DNA of 64,000 bases from DATBLE01 sp963837265 (GTDB lineage: Bacteria > Actinomycetota > Thermoleophilia > Gaiellales > Gaiellaceae): NCBI GenBank assembly GCA_963837265.1, contig CAWIMQ010000006.1, positions 620,001 to 684,000 on the forward strand. The letters run 5' to 3'. The notes under the pieces are model-generated. The model saw only the letters and a program-made list of their open reading frames with translations. It did not search any database and was not told the origin of the DNA. Below, piece after piece: positions 8,688 to 20,287 of the stretch (position 1 is the first letter of the stretch; every line of letters starts with the position of its first letter). The translations under genes and the position numbers were made by a program.

Positions 8688-10700
8688 GTGCACCCCGACC
8701 TGGCCGCCGAGCAGTCCTACGTCGACCACGCCTACCGCTGCCTCGAGGAGATGCGGAGACAGGTCGAGCGTGCCGGCGAGGCCGGCATCGGCGAGATCGA
8801 GGCCGCCCTGCTCGACGCGTGGGCGGCGCGGCGGCTGGTCACCTTCGAGGACGCGGAGCGCGGCCTCTGCTTCGGCCGGCTCGACCTGGACGGCGTTGTC
8901 CGTCCGCTCTATGTCGGGCGGCGCTGGGTGCACGAGGACCAGGTCCCGATCGTCGTCAACTGGCAGGCGCCGGCCGCGCGCCCCTTCTACACGGCGACGG
9001 TCGCCGACCCGCAGGGGATCACGCTGCGCCGCCGCTTCCGGACCGAGGGTCGGACGCTGCGGGACCTGTACGACGAGCCGCTGGACGGATCGGCCGGAGA
9101 CGTCGTCCACGGCGTCGCCGACATCCTCCTGGAGGAGCTCGAACGGAGCCGTGACGAGCACATGCGCGACATCGTCGCGACGATCCAGGCCGACCAGTTC
9201 CGGCTGATCACGCTCGAGCCGAGGGGCGTGCTGGTCGTCCAGGGCGGACCGGGCACCGGGAAGACCGCGGTCGGCCTGCACCGCGCCTCCTGGCTGCTCT
9301 ACACGTACCGTCGCGAGCTCGAGCGGAGCGGCGTGCTCGTCGTGGGGCCCAACCCCGTGTTCATGGACTACATCTCGCACGTCCTGCCGATGCTCGGCGA
9401 GGAGCGCGTCGAGCAGCGGGCGATCGACGAGCTCGTCGCCGGGGCCGACGCCTCCCGCGGCGAGGCGCCCGACATCGCGCGCCTGAAGGGCGACGTCCGG
9501 CTCGCGGGCGTGATCGGCGCCGCGGTCGAGGCACTGCCGCGGCCCCCGGTCGACCTGCTGGCCGTGCGGCTCGAGGGCGTCGAGCTGCGGCTGGACCCCG
9601 ACCGGGTGTCGAGGCTCGTCGACGAGGCGCAGGCCGAGAGCCCCACCCATGCGGCAGGCCGGGAGCGGCTGCGGATGAAGCTCGTCCGCGCCTTCTACGA
9701 GCGGTACACGACCCGCCTCGGGGTGGCCGCGTACCACTCGTTCGACGACATCGAGGCCGCTCTGCGGACGGGCGGCTTTCTCAACCGGACGCTCGACGCG
9801 CTCTGGCCCCGGATCAAGCCGGAGCAGCTCGTTCGCCGGCTGTTGACGAGCCCGGAGCACCTCGCCGCCGCCGCCGAGGGGCTCCTCGACGCCGGCGAGC
9901 AGCGCTTGCTCCGGTCGGGCCGGGGGAAGGGCTGGACGGAGGCCGACCTGCCTCTGATCGACGAGGCGCGGGCGCTCCTCGACGGCCCCGACCGCGCCCG
10001 CGGGCACCTGATCGTGGACGAGGCGCAGGACCTGACGCCCATGCAGCTCCGGATGCTCGCCCGGCGCTCCGCGGGCCCGATCACGATCCTCGGCGACATC
10101 GCCCAGGCGGCCGGCCCGGTTCAGTACCACCGCTGGGACGACCTGCTCCGCCACCTGGCCCCGCAGGCCGAGGTCGTCGTCGAGGAGCTGCGGCTCGCCT
10201 ACCGTGTCCCCGCGGAGGTGATGGAGCTCGCGCTGCCGCTGCTGCCCCGGATCGCGCCGGAGGTCGCCCCGCCGATCGCCTACCGGAGCGGCGACGAGCC
10301 GCCCCGCTTCGTGCGGGCCGAGGCCGAGCACCTGGTCGCCGTCGCGGTCCGCGAGGCGGGGAAGGAGGCGCTGCGCGAGGGCCGCACGGCCCTGATCGCC
10401 CCGGCCGCACTCATCGCCGAGCTCGAGCCGCACCTCCGTCCCGCCGGGCCCCGCCGGCCCGACACCGCCTTCGACGAGCTCGCGGCGCCGATCCAGGCGC
10501 TCACGCCGCGTGCGGCGAAGGGCCTCGAGTTCGACCGGGTCGTGCTCGTCGAGCCCGGCCTGATCGCGGCGGATGGGGACGGCGTCGAGGGCCTGCGCGC
10601 CCTGTACGTCGCGCTCACCCGGGCGACGCAGACGCTCGTCGTCGTCCACTCGGAGCCGGCGCCGGTGCCGGCCGCGCTGTCAGCGGCGGCTGCCGCCTGA
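8688..10700 (+). CDS. HelD-like UvrD/Rep-family ATPase
   Basis: 670 residues starting at GTG. The N-terminal part has a long helical arm (LAAEQSYVDHAYRCLEEM) and the VNWQAPAARPFY segment characteristic of HelD. Walker A is VVQGGPGTGKTAVGLHRAS near residue 186, motif II lies in LIVDEAQDLTPMQLRML, and the superfamily-1 C-terminal motif is ALYVALTRATQTLVVVHS. HelD proteins bind RNA polymerase and clear stalled complexes, and in actinobacteria some confer rifampicin tolerance; this protein is shorter than Bacillus HelD (about 770 aa), as actinobacterial ones often are. It stands 59 bp after the MOSC gene and converges on the DEAD-box helicase gene. Confidence 0.88.
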   Translation: MHPDLAAEQSYVDHAYRCLEEMRRQVERAGEAGIGEIEAALLDAWAARRLVTFEDAERGLCFGRLDLDGVVRPLYVGRRWVHEDQVPIVVNWQAPAARPFYTATVADPQGITLRRRFRTEGRTLRDLYDEPLDGSAGDVVHGVADILLEELERSRDEHMRDIVATIQADQFRLITLEPRGVLVVQGGPGTGKTAVGLHRASWLLYTYRRELERSGVLVVGPNPVFMDYISHVLPMLGEERVEQRAIDELVAGADASRGEAPDIARLKGDVRLAGVIGAAVEALPRPPVDLLAVRLEGVELRLDPDRVSRLVDEAQAESPTHAAGRERLRMKLVRAFYERYTTRLGVAAYHSFDDIEAALRTGGFLNRTLDALWPRIKPEQLVRRLLTSPEHLAAAAEGLLDAGEQRLLRSGRGKGWTEADLPLIDEARALLDGPDRARGHLIVDEAQDLTPMQLRMLARRSAGPITILGDIAQAAGPVQYHRWDDLLRHLAPQAEVVVEELRLAYRVPAEVMELALPLLPRIAPEVAPPIAYRSGDEPPRFVRAEAEHLVAVAVREAGKEALREGRTALIAPAALIAELEPHLRPAGPRRPDTAFDELAAPIQALTPRAAKGLEFDRVVLVEPGLIAADGDGVEGLRALYVALTRATQTLVVVHSEPAPVPAALSAAAAA

Positions 10701-10728
10701 GCCGAGGCGAGCGGTCCCGTCCTGCCGT

Positions 10729-11901
10729 CTACCAGCGCGACCGCCGGCCCCGGCGGCTCGTGTAGACGATCCTGGCGCGTCCCGCGCTCATCCCCTCCCG
10801 TGCGAACTGCTCGTGGTGGCCGAGCCTGCCGGCGACCCGGCCGACGTCAGCCTGCTGCTCGGGCAGGACGAAGGTGGTTCCCCGGCCGCCGCGCCCGGCC
10901 CGGCCGGTGCGGCCCACGCGATGGACGTAGCCCTTGTCGTCCTCGGGCGGATCGAAGTTGATCACGTGGGTGATGTCTGTCAGGTCGAGCCCGCGGGCGG
11001 CCACGTCCGTGGCGACGAGCGTCCTCACCGCACCGGATCGGAACCTGCCCAGAGCCTGCTCGCGCTGCCCCTGGCTCAGGTCGCCGTGCAGGGCGACCGA
11101 CGCTACCTCGCGCGCACGCAGCTTCCTGCTCAGCCGGTCGGCTCCGCGCTTCGTCCGCACGAAGACGAGGGCGAGCCCGCGCTCGGCCTCGAGCTCCTCG
11201 ATCAGCCGATCGAGCTTCCCGTCCGCGGTCACCGAGACGAACGTGTGCTCCACCTCCGCGTGGGCGACGCCGTCCGGAGGGTGCGCCTCGAACCGGACGG
11301 GGTTGGTCGTATAGGCGCGGGCGAGCTCGCCGACCTCTCCGTCGAGGGTTGCCGAGAAGAGCATCGTCTGGCGGTTGCGCGGCAGGCGGCGGACGAGGCG
11401 GTCCACCTGCGGCTTGAAGCCCATGTCGAGCATCCGGTCGGCCTCGTCGAGGACGAGCGTGCGGACCCGGTCGAGCGAGACGAGGCGACGCTCGACCAGG
11501 TCCTGGAGGCGGCCGGGCGTGGCGACGAGGACGTGCGCGCCGCGGGCGCGCTTCGACTGGCTCGCGATCGGGGCGCCGCCGTAGACGGCTGCCACTCGCA
11601 GCCCGCTGCTGGCGCCGATCAGGGCGAGCTCGTCCGCCACCTGTGCGGCCAGCTCGCGCGTGGGCACGAGCACCAGCGCGGCCGGCTCTCCGTCGCCCGG
11701 TCGAGTGCGCTCGACGATCGGCAGGCCGAACGCGAAGGTCTTCCCCGAGCCGGTCGGTGCCTTCGCGAGCACGTCGAGGCCGGCGAGCGCGTCCGGAAGG
11801 ACGAGCGCCTGGATCGGAAAGGGGGTGGTGATTCCGCGCTCCGCCAGCACGCGGGTGACGCCGGCGCTCACGCCGAGCGTCCGAAACGATTGTTGCTGCA
11901 T
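10729..11901 (-). CDS. DEAD-box ATP-dependent RNA helicase (RhlE-like)
   Basis: All core motifs are present in order: the F-x(n)-Q motif (PFPIQALVLP), Walker A APTGSGKT (residues 48-55), PTRELA, TPGR, the DEAD motif (VLDEADRMLDMGF), SAT, LVATDVAARGLDL and HRVGRTGRAG. The 390-residue protein is essentially the bare two-RecA core with a short basic tail (TSRRGRRSRW) likely to contact RNA. It would unwind short duplexes in mRNA decay, ribosome assembly or cold adaptation. An AAGGAG site precedes the ATG by about 11 bases. The long region upstream (to 12398) has space for a regulated 5' leader, as is common for DEAD-box genes. Confidence 0.93.
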   Translation of the reverse strand: MQQQSFRTLGVSAGVTRVLAERGITTPFPIQALVLPDALAGLDVLAKAPTGSGKTFAFGLPIVERTRPGDGEPAALVLVPTRELAAQVADELALIGASSGLRVAAVYGGAPIASQSKRARGAHVLVATPGRLQDLVERRLVSLDRVRTLVLDEADRMLDMGFKPQVDRLVRRLPRNRQTMLFSATLDGEVGELARAYTTNPVRFEAHPPDGVAHAEVEHTFVSVTADGKLDRLIEELEAERGLALVFVRTKRGADRLSRKLRAREVASVALHGDLSQGQREQALGRFRSGAVRTLVATDVAARGLDLTDITHVINFDPPEDDKGYVHRVGRTGRAGRGGRGTTFVLPEQQADVGRVAGRLGHHEQFAREGMSAGRARIVYTSRRGRRSRW

Positions 11902-12362
11902 TGGTCCGTTCGCTCCTTGATCGGGGTTCGAGATGATCGACTCGGAACGCCCGGAGGAGGAACGAGAAGCTCGATCTCACAGGACGGCCGGTTGCCGTCC
12001 GTCGCCACACGGTAGCAGCGATCCCGGCGTCGGAAGGATTTTCTCGCTCTTTGCACACTTCGGGCCCGCAGGGGACTTGTCGGACCGCCCGCGATCCCAT
12101 AGGTTCCCTCCTGCAGCGAGCACGGAGCGGGAGTAAGTCGAAGCCGCCTCCGAGGGTTGTACGGGGAAGGCCGCAAGGCCCAGTCGGAAAGCCAGCGGAA
12201 GCGGTGGATGAAACCGCCACCGGCTCGCTGAACCCTATTCGGGAAGAACCCATGGTTCTCCCCGACGCCCCCTCTCCTTCCGCTCGCTCGCTGCGCTCGC
12301 GTCGCCCGGTGGCAGCCGGCCGTTGCTCTGCCGCGGCCGCGCTGGTCGGCCGCGGCGGCGAG
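11902..12362. other. Long intergenic region with a folded-RNA candidate
   Basis: No coding signal is seen between the divergent helicase and MMPL genes. On the plus strand, 12153-12236 can close a helix AGGGTT/AACCCT (12153-12158 with 12231-12236). This encloses a perfect GNRA hairpin GGCC-GCAA-GGCC (12169-12180) and a second arm CAGCG/CGCTG (12193-12197 with 12226-12230). A separate hairpin GGGAAGAACC/GGTTCTCCCC follows (12241-12263). This three-way-junction layout looks like a structured leader or small RNA. It does not match the riboswitch classes I know. Positions 12278-12301 are low-complexity GCTCGC repeats. Confidence 0.4.
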
Positions 12363-12391
12363 TTGGTGGAGACGAGGCAGGCCACTACACT
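12363..12391 (+). promoter_or_regulatory. Promoter of the MMPL gene (leaderless)
   Basis: A -35 TTGGTG (12363-12368), a 17-base spacer and a -10 TACACT (12386-12391) lie so that transcription would begin at or next to the A of the ATG at 12399, seven bases after the -10. No Shine-Dalgarno is present, so the message is probably leaderless. Confidence 0.55.
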
Positions 12392-12398
12392 CGTCGCG

Positions 12399-14552
12399 AT
12401 GAGGCCGGTGACGGCGCTCGGACGATGGAGCACACGCCGGCCGTGGGTTGCGATCGGCTGCTGGCTCGGGTTCGTCCTCGTCGCCGGCGGTCTGCTCGCC
12501 GCGACCGGGACGAAGACGCTGAGTAACGGCGCGGTCGGCGAGTCGGCCCGCGGCTACGAGATGCTCGACGCGAACGGGCTCTGGCCGCCCGCCCGCGAGC
12601 TCGCCTACCTGCACAGCTCCACGCTGCGCGTCCGGGATGGCCCCTTTCGCGCAGCGATCCGCGACGTCGCCGGCCGGGTCGCAGGAGCCAACGAGGTGCT
12701 GACCCCGTTCGACCCCGGCGGCGGCCGGCTCGTCTCCCGGGACGGGCATGCCGCCCTCGTCGTCATCACCCTCGGCAACGTGCGCGTGTCGGACGTCCGC
12801 GCCGCCGTGCTCTCCGCCGGGCCTGCGCATCCCGGCGTGACGATCGAGGAGACGGGCAGCATCACGGCGAGCGACGCGGTCGACGACGCCGGGAGCGGCG
12901 ACCTGCGCCGCGCCGAGATCCTCTCGGTCCCCGTGGCCCTCGCCGTTCTCCTCGTCGCCTTCGGCGCGCTCGTGGCCGCGACCGTCCCCGTCCTGCTGGC
13001 GTTGACGGCGGTCGGCGCTGCGTATGCGCTCATGGGCCCGATCAGCCAGCTGTTCGCGATCGACGACAGCGTCAGGATCGTGCTGGTCCTGATCGGGATG
13101 GCGGTCGGCGTCGACTACGCCCTCTTCTACATCGTCCGCTCCCGGGAGGAGCGGCGGCGCGGGCTTGCGTCCCACGAGGCGCTGGAGCAGACCGCCCGCA
13201 CCTCCGGCAGGACCGTGGTCGTCTCGGGAACGACCGTGGCGATCGCCATGGCCGCCCTCTTCCTCGTCCGTGCGAAGACGTTCGACAGCCTGGCCGCAGC
13301 GACGATCGTGGTGGTCGCCTGTGCGGTCGCCGGCTCGGTGACCGTGTTGCCCGCAGTGCTCGAGCTGCTGGGCGCGCGCCTGGACCGGGGAAGGCTCCGG
13401 TTCCTGCCGCACCTGCGCACCGACGAGAGCTCGCGCTTCTGGCCCGCCGTGGTCGACCGCGTGCTGCGCCGCCCGGTCCTCTCGCTGACACTGTCGGCGG
13501 GACTGCTCGTCGCCCTGGCGATACCCGCCTTCTGGCTTCGGGTCTCCTCGCCCGACGAGACCGCCCTCGCCCCGCAGAGCATCCCCGCCCTGCGCACCTT
13601 CGCCGATCTCCGCCGCGTCTTTCCGTTCGCCTCCGAGCCGGCGGAGATCGTCGCCACCGTGCCGCCGGGGTCCTGGAGCGACCTCCTCGCCCAGGCCGGG
13701 CGCCTGCAGCAGCTCGCCTTCGCACGCGGCATCTCGACTCCGCCCGTCCAGGTCACGTCGAATGCCGAGCTCGGCGCCGTGGGGATCTTCCTGCCGCTCA
13801 CCGGAACCGGTGACAACCCTGCGAGCCGCCGCGCGATCTCGACTCTCCGCCACGACCTCGTCCCCCGGACGATCGAGCGCATACCCGGCGCACGCGTCGC
13901 CGTGACGGGCAACGTCGCCGAGGACGTCGACCTCACGAACCAGCTCGACCGGGGCCTCCCCTACGTCCTCGCCTTCGTGCTCCTGCTCGCCTTCGTCGTC
14001 CTGCTCTTCGCCTTCCGCTCGATCGTCGTCCCGGTCAAGGCGATCGTGCTCAACCTGCTGTCGGTCGGTGCGTCCTACGGCGTGCTCGTGCTCGTCTTCG
14101 AGCACCACTGGGCGGAGCCGTTGCTCGGCTTCACCTCGGACGGCACGATCATCTCCTGGCTGCCGCTCTTTCTCTTCGTGATCCTCTTCGGGCTCTCGAT
14201 GGACTACCACGTCTTCATCCTCAGCCGTGTCCGGGAGGGAGTCGACGCGGGGATGACGAACGACGACGCGGTGCGGCACGGAATCTCGGTGACGGCGGGC
14301 GTCGTCACCAGCGCCGCGCTCGTGATGGTCGGGGTCTTCGCGATCTTCGGGACCCTCTCGACGCTCAACATCAAGGAGGCGGGAGTCGGGCTCGCCGCGG
14401 CCGTGCTGATCGACGCGACGATCGTCCGCGCGGTGCTGCTGCCGGCCTCGATGAAGCTCCTCGGCGACTGGAACTGGTACCTGCCCCGGAGCCTCCGCCG
14501 GATCGCGCGGCGGCCGGCCGTCGAGGCGCCCGAGGCCCGCGAGCAGGTCTAG
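12399..14552 (+). CDS. MMPL/RND-family transporter
   Basis: 717 residues with the two-fold RND layout: an N-terminal membrane helix (WVAIGCWLGFVLVAGGLLAAT), a large outside loop, then five clustered helices, and the same pattern again in the C-terminal half. Diagnostic motifs are GVDYALFYIVRSREE and GLSMDYHVFILSRVREG, the paired GxDY/GMDY segments of the MMPL family that carry the proton-relay Asp-Tyr pairs. Such proteins export lipids, siderophores or drugs using proton flow. No lipid-synthesis genes are adjacent, so the substrate is unknown. Its TAG stop shares the CTAG palindrome with the stop of the convergent anti-sigma gene. Confidence 0.9.
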   Translation: MRPVTALGRWSTRRPWVAIGCWLGFVLVAGGLLAATGTKTLSNGAVGESARGYEMLDANGLWPPARELAYLHSSTLRVRDGPFRAAIRDVAGRVAGANEVLTPFDPGGGRLVSRDGHAALVVITLGNVRVSDVRAAVLSAGPAHPGVTIEETGSITASDAVDDAGSGDLRRAEILSVPVALAVLLVAFGALVAATVPVLLALTAVGAAYALMGPISQLFAIDDSVRIVLVLIGMAVGVDYALFYIVRSREERRRGLASHEALEQTARTSGRTVVVSGTTVAIAMAALFLVRAKTFDSLAAATIVVVACAVAGSVTVLPAVLELLGARLDRGRLRFLPHLRTDESSRFWPAVVDRVLRRPVLSLTLSAGLLVALAIPAFWLRVSSPDETALAPQSIPALRTFADLRRVFPFASEPAEIVATVPPGSWSDLLAQAGRLQQLAFARGISTPPVQVTSNAELGAVGIFLPLTGTGDNPASRRAISTLRHDLVPRTIERIPGARVAVTGNVAEDVDLTNQLDRGLPYVLAFVLLLAFVVLLFAFRSIVVPVKAIVLNLLSVGASYGVLVLVFEHHWAEPLLGFTSDGTIISWLPLFLFVILFGLSMDYHVFILSRVREGVDAGMTNDDAVRHGISVTAGVVTSAALVMVGVFAIFGTLSTLNIKEAGVGLAAAVLIDATIVRAVLLPASMKLLGDWNWYLPRSLRRIARRPAVEAPEAREQV

Positions 14553-14806
14553 CCCCGCGGGGGCCGGAAGTCCCTGAACGCCTCGAGCAGGCCGGCCCGC
14601 AGCTGCTGCGGGAGGGCATCGGGCTCGATCGTGCCGGCGATGCGGATCGTCGCCCGGATCTGCTCCAGGTAGTGCGTGCAGTGCGGGCACCCGTCCAGGT
14701 GAGCCTCGAAGGCGGCGTGGAGCTCGCTCTCGAGCGATCCCTCGAGGTAGTCGGTGACGAGCTCGACGATCTCCCTGCAGCTCAGCTCTCGGACGGATGT
14801 GCTCAT
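14549..14806 (-). CDS. Zinc-finger anti-sigma factor (zf-HC2)
   Basis: The 85-residue protein carries the ZAS motif H36-x3-C40-x2-C43 with an additional Cys10, the zinc-binding signature of anti-sigma factors that hold ECF sigma factors inactive and often release them on oxidation. There is no membrane segment, so this is a soluble sensor. Its ATG overlaps the TGA of the sigma gene (ATGA, 14803-14806), giving coupled synthesis in roughly equal amounts. That pairing strongly supports a cognate sigma/anti-sigma couple. Confidence 0.88.
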   Translation of the reverse strand: MSTSVRELSCREIVELVTDYLEGSLESELHAAFEAHLDGCPHCTHYLEQIRATIRIAGTIEPDALPQQLRAGLLEAFRDFRPPRG

Positions 14807-15474
14807 GTCTCTTCCAGGTACCGCTCGAACGCCGCCCGCACCTTCGCCCGGGCGCGGTGGAGCAGCACCCTCTGGTTAGTCTCGGAAAGGTCGAGAACGT
14901 TGCAGGCCTCCTCGGCCGACAGGCCCTCCAGGTCGCGGAGAGTGATCACCGCACGCTGCTTCGCGGGCAGCGCGGCGATCGCGTCCTCGATCGTCCGGCG
15001 AGCCTCGCCGGCGAGCAGCCGCTCCTCCGGGACCGCGCGCGGGGGCGCCGCCCAGTGCCCCGCATGGCGCCGGTCCTGGCCGAGGAAGCGATCGGCGCCG
15101 ACCGCCGGCTCGTCCCCGTCACCGTCGGCGGCTAGGGACGAGAACGGAAGAGTCCGGCTCTCGCGCCGCCCGCGGGTCTTCGCCTTGTTCGAGAGGATCC
15201 GGAACAGCCACGTCTTGAACGAGGAACGGCCCTCGAACCGCTCGAGCCCCGTCAGCACCGCGAGCCAGGTGTCCTGCACGACCTCCTCGGCGACCGCCGG
15301 CGTGGACACGAACAGCATCGCCACGCGCAGGAGCGACGGGCCGTACTTGTCGACCAGCGTCGTGAACGCTCGCTCGTCGCCCGCGCGGACCGAGCGCAGA
15401 AGCTCCGCGTCCTCGTCCTGCGCCGTCTCTGGGGGAAGCCCGGTCGCCGTGCCGTGACGATAGAGCAGGGTCAG
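14803..15474 (-). CDS. ECF RNA polymerase sigma factor
   Basis: Region 2 (FTTLVDKYGPSLLRVAML to the FKTWLFRILSNKAK core/-10 recognition helix) and region 4 (ALPAKQRAVITLRDLEGLS, then the ETNQRVLLHRARAKVR -35-binding helix) are both complete. The linker between them is long and charged. The 5' end is uncertain: no ATG, GTG or TTG lies in frame until 15648, which is inside the divergent tdk gene, so I chose a CTG at 15472-15474. This gives 223 residues, a normal ECF size. Activity is presumably set by the overlapping anti-sigma gene; autoregulation is likely but no promoter was identified. Confidence 0.85.
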   Translation of the reverse strand: MTLLYRHGTATGLPPETAQDEDAELLRSVRAGDERAFTTLVDKYGPSLLRVAMLFVSTPAVAEEVVQDTWLAVLTGLERFEGRSSFKTWLFRILSNKAKTRGRRESRTLPFSSLAADGDGDEPAVGADRFLGQDRRHAGHWAAPPRAVPEERLLAGEARRTIEDAIAALPAKQRAVITLRDLEGLSAEEACNVLDLSETNQRVLLHRARAKVRAAFERYLEET

Positions 15475-15559
15475 GCCACCGGGGTCCGACCCTGCGGCGC
15501 GGGGCGGCGGTCCGGACGGTCCACGGTGCCGTCGGACCGCGCTGCGAGAATCCCGCGTC

Positions 15560-18320
<2,761 letters not shown>

Positions 18321-18327
18321 GCGGAGC

Positions 18328-18360
18328 ACTCTAGCATTAAACCGGAGGGCGCCTCCGTTT
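18328..18360 (-). promoter_or_regulatory. Leaderless promoter and palindromic operator of the TetR gene
   Basis: Read on the minus strand, a -10-like TAGAGT (18328-18333) lies seven bases before the ATG. Immediately upstream is an imperfect palindrome: plus-strand AAACCGGAGG (18339-18348), three bases, then CCTCCGTTT (18352-18360), one base from perfect symmetry. It covers the -35 position, where a bound TetR dimer would block polymerase. Confidence 0.55.
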
Positions 18361-18361
18361 T

Positions 18362-18466
18362 CTAGGAGGCGTGGACGCCCATGGCGATCTCGCCGGTGTA
18401 TCCCGCCCCGTGACGGCGGATCTTCAGCACCGACCGGCTCCCGCCGTTGACGTAGGAACCAGTTGC
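18362..18466 (-). other. Coding-like 34-codon segment directly after the exporter stop
   Basis: Directly after the TGA of the 18467-19921 exporter, and in the same frame, 34 codons stay open to a TAG at 18362-18364. They read GSYVNGGSRSVLKIRRHG then AGYTGEIAMGVHAS, which looks like real protein, not random GC-rich sequence. No start codon sits at its beginning; a GTG is available at codon 13. It may be the relic of a lost gene, a short peptide, or an extension reached by stop readthrough. Confidence 0.35.
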
Positions 18467-19921
18467 TCAGTCTTCGGCGAGGGCGGGCTCGCCGGCCGGC
18501 AGCGGCTCGTGCCCGGCGGCGGGCGCCCGGAGCAGCGTCCCCCCGACGAGCGCGCCTGCGCCGGCGAAGACGGCGCCGATCACGAATGCCAGGTGGTAGC
18601 CGCCGGTCAACGCCGCGATTGCCCCGTGGCCGGATGCGCGCAGCTGGCCGGTGCGCCAGTCGGCGACGCTCGCGAGCACGGCGAGGCCGAGGGCGCCGCC
18701 CATCATGAACGCCGTGTTGACGACGCCGGAGGCGAGGCCCGACTCCTCGGGCTTGACGTCGCTCATCGCCGCGAGCAGCACCGGGTTGAAGGCCATCCCC
18801 GCCCCCACGCCGAGCAGGATCATGCTCGGCAGGACGTCGACGGCGAAGGTGCCCCCGACCGGCGCCCGCGCCAGCAGGGCGAGCCCGCCGGCCGCCACCG
18901 CCAGGCCGGTGGCGAGCGGCTTCCTGAGCCCGAAGCGCATGACGATCTTCGCGGAGAGGCCGACCGAGAACGCGCCCATGATCACGTTCGCCGGCAGGAA
19001 GGCGAGCCCGACCTGGAGCGGCGTGTAGCCGAGCACGAGCTGGAGGTAGAGCGCCGAGAGGAAGAACCACGCGAACATGCCGGCCGCCCAGAGGACGCCG
19101 ACGACGTTCGAGGCCCAGATGTTCCGCAGCCGGAACAGGCCGAGCGGCACGAGCGGCGCGGCCACCCGCATCTCCACCTGGAGGAAGACGCCGAGGAGGA
19201 CGACCGCGCCGGCGAGGAGGCCGAGCGTCTCGGCGGACGTCCAGCCGTTCCCGTTGCCGTTCACGATCGCGTAGACCGCCAGCATCAGCGACGCGGTGAC
19301 GGCGAGCGCGCCGGAGACGTCGAGCCGGCGCCTGGCGCCCGCCGCCCCCGGCGAGGGCGGCAGCAGGCGCAGCGTGAGGAGGTAGACGAGCGCGCCGATC
19401 GGCACGTTGACGAGGAAGATCCAGTGCCAGCTGAGCGTGTCGGTGAGGACGCCTCCGAGCAGCACCCCGATGCTGCCGCCGCCGGCCATCACGAACCCGA
19501 AGACGCCCATCGCCTTCGTGCGCTCGCCGGCCTCCGTGAAGAGCATCATGATCAGCGAGAGCGCGACCGCGGACACGACGGCTCCGCCCAGACCCTGCAC
19601 GGCGCGCGCTCCGACGAGCAGGCCCTGCGTCGTAGACACGCCGCACGCGATCGACGCGGACGTGAACAGCGCGATCCCGGACAGGAACAGACGCCGGTGT
19701 CCGAGGAGGTCGCCCAGCCGCCCGCCCAGGAGCAGGAACCCGCCGAACGTGAGCAGGTACGCGTTCACCACCCACGCGAGCGAGGTCTCGGTGAAGCCGA
19801 GATCGTCCCTGATCGACGGCAGCGCGACGTTCACGATCGTCGTGTCCAGGACGATCATCAGGTCGCCCAGGCACAGGACGATCAGGGCGAGCCAGCGGGT
19901 GCGGGTGTCGGCGATGGTCAT
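18467..19921 (-). CDS. DHA2-family MFS multidrug exporter
   Basis: 484 residues. Family marks are LDTTIVNVALPSIRDDLG in helix 1, GGRLGDLLGHRR (motif A), RAVQGLGGAVVSAVALS and GGVLTDTLSWHWIFLVNVP (motif C). It belongs to the same broad class as the 16153-17676 exporter but is clearly a different subgroup, so this is a pair of paralogous exporters flanking one TetR gene in the same orientation. No Shine-Dalgarno of note is seen before the ATG at 19919-19921 beyond GGGAGCGACC. Confidence 0.92.
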   Translation of the reverse strand: MTIADTRTRWLALIVLCLGDLMIVLDTTIVNVALPSIRDDLGFTETSLAWVVNAYLLTFGGFLLLGGRLGDLLGHRRLFLSGIALFTSASIACGVSTTQGLLVGARAVQGLGGAVVSAVALSLIMMLFTEAGERTKAMGVFGFVMAGGGSIGVLLGGVLTDTLSWHWIFLVNVPIGALVYLLTLRLLPPSPGAAGARRRLDVSGALAVTASLMLAVYAIVNGNGNGWTSAETLGLLAGAVVLLGVFLQVEMRVAAPLVPLGLFRLRNIWASNVVGVLWAAGMFAWFFLSALYLQLVLGYTPLQVGLAFLPANVIMGAFSVGLSAKIVMRFGLRKPLATGLAVAAGGLALLARAPVGGTFAVDVLPSMILLGVGAGMAFNPVLLAAMSDVKPEESGLASGVVNTAFMMGGALGLAVLASVADWRTGQLRASGHGAIAALTGGYHLAFVIGAVFAGAGALVGGTLLRAPAAGHEPLPAGEPALAED

Positions 19922-20017
19922 CGGGGTCGCTCCCTTCGCGTTCTACCGGTTCGACCCCGCCCTGCGCAGGAACTCATCGGCGACCGATGACTTCTCCGGC
20001 GCCACGCCGTCTAGAGG

Positions 20018-20287
20018 GTGATGGCCGCCGGCGCGCTCCCAGGCACGACCTGCGTCGTCGTCTGCGACGTGGGCGAGGCCAGGGCCGACGCCGTCACCGT
20101 GGACGCGCTCGCCCGGCTCCAGCTCGCCGCCCACCGGCTCGGCTGCCGGCTGCGGCTGCGAAGCGCATCGGCGGAGCTCGTCGACCTCGTCGCCTTCATG
20201 GGGCTGGCGGACGTTCTCCCCGATGGAGGAGACGAACATGCGCGGACGATTCGTTTACGCTCGACACAAACTCCGGAGGTGAATTGA
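20018..20287 (+). CDS. STAS-domain protein
   Basis: 89 residues beginning GTG-ATG (either may start). The pattern TTCVVVCDVGEARADAVTVD, then LARLQLAAHRLGCRLRLRSA, then LVDLVAFMGLADVL reproduces the STAS (anti-sigma-antagonist-like) fold of strand, Asp turn, helix, strand, helix. No phosphorylatable Ser follows the Asp-containing turn, so a regulated switch is not assured; such stand-alone STAS proteins may instead bind small molecules. Its TGA overlaps the ATG of the next gene by one base. Confidence 0.75.
   Translation: MMAAGALPGTTCVVVCDVGEARADAVTVDALARLQLAAHRLGCRLRLRSASAELVDLVAFMGLADVLPDGGDEHARTIRLRSTQTPEVN

Noticed and set aside
8625..10649. A 674-codon frame antisense to the HelD-like gene
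   Set aside because: Composition is that of a shadow frame, no motif is present, and the plus-strand frame carries all helicase motifs.
12150..12240. Cobalamin riboswitch, RNase P RNA or T-box
   Set aside because: AAGCCAG recalls the 3' part of cobalamin riboswitches, but the remaining conserved core is missing; RNase P and T-box signature bases are absent.
12278..12301. GCTCGC repeats as a binding-site array
   Set aside because: Low-complexity sequence frequent in such genomes, with no spacing pattern.
11868..14690. A 940-codon minus-strand frame across the MMPL gene
   Set aside because: Shadow of MMPL; it also runs through non-coding sequence at both ends.
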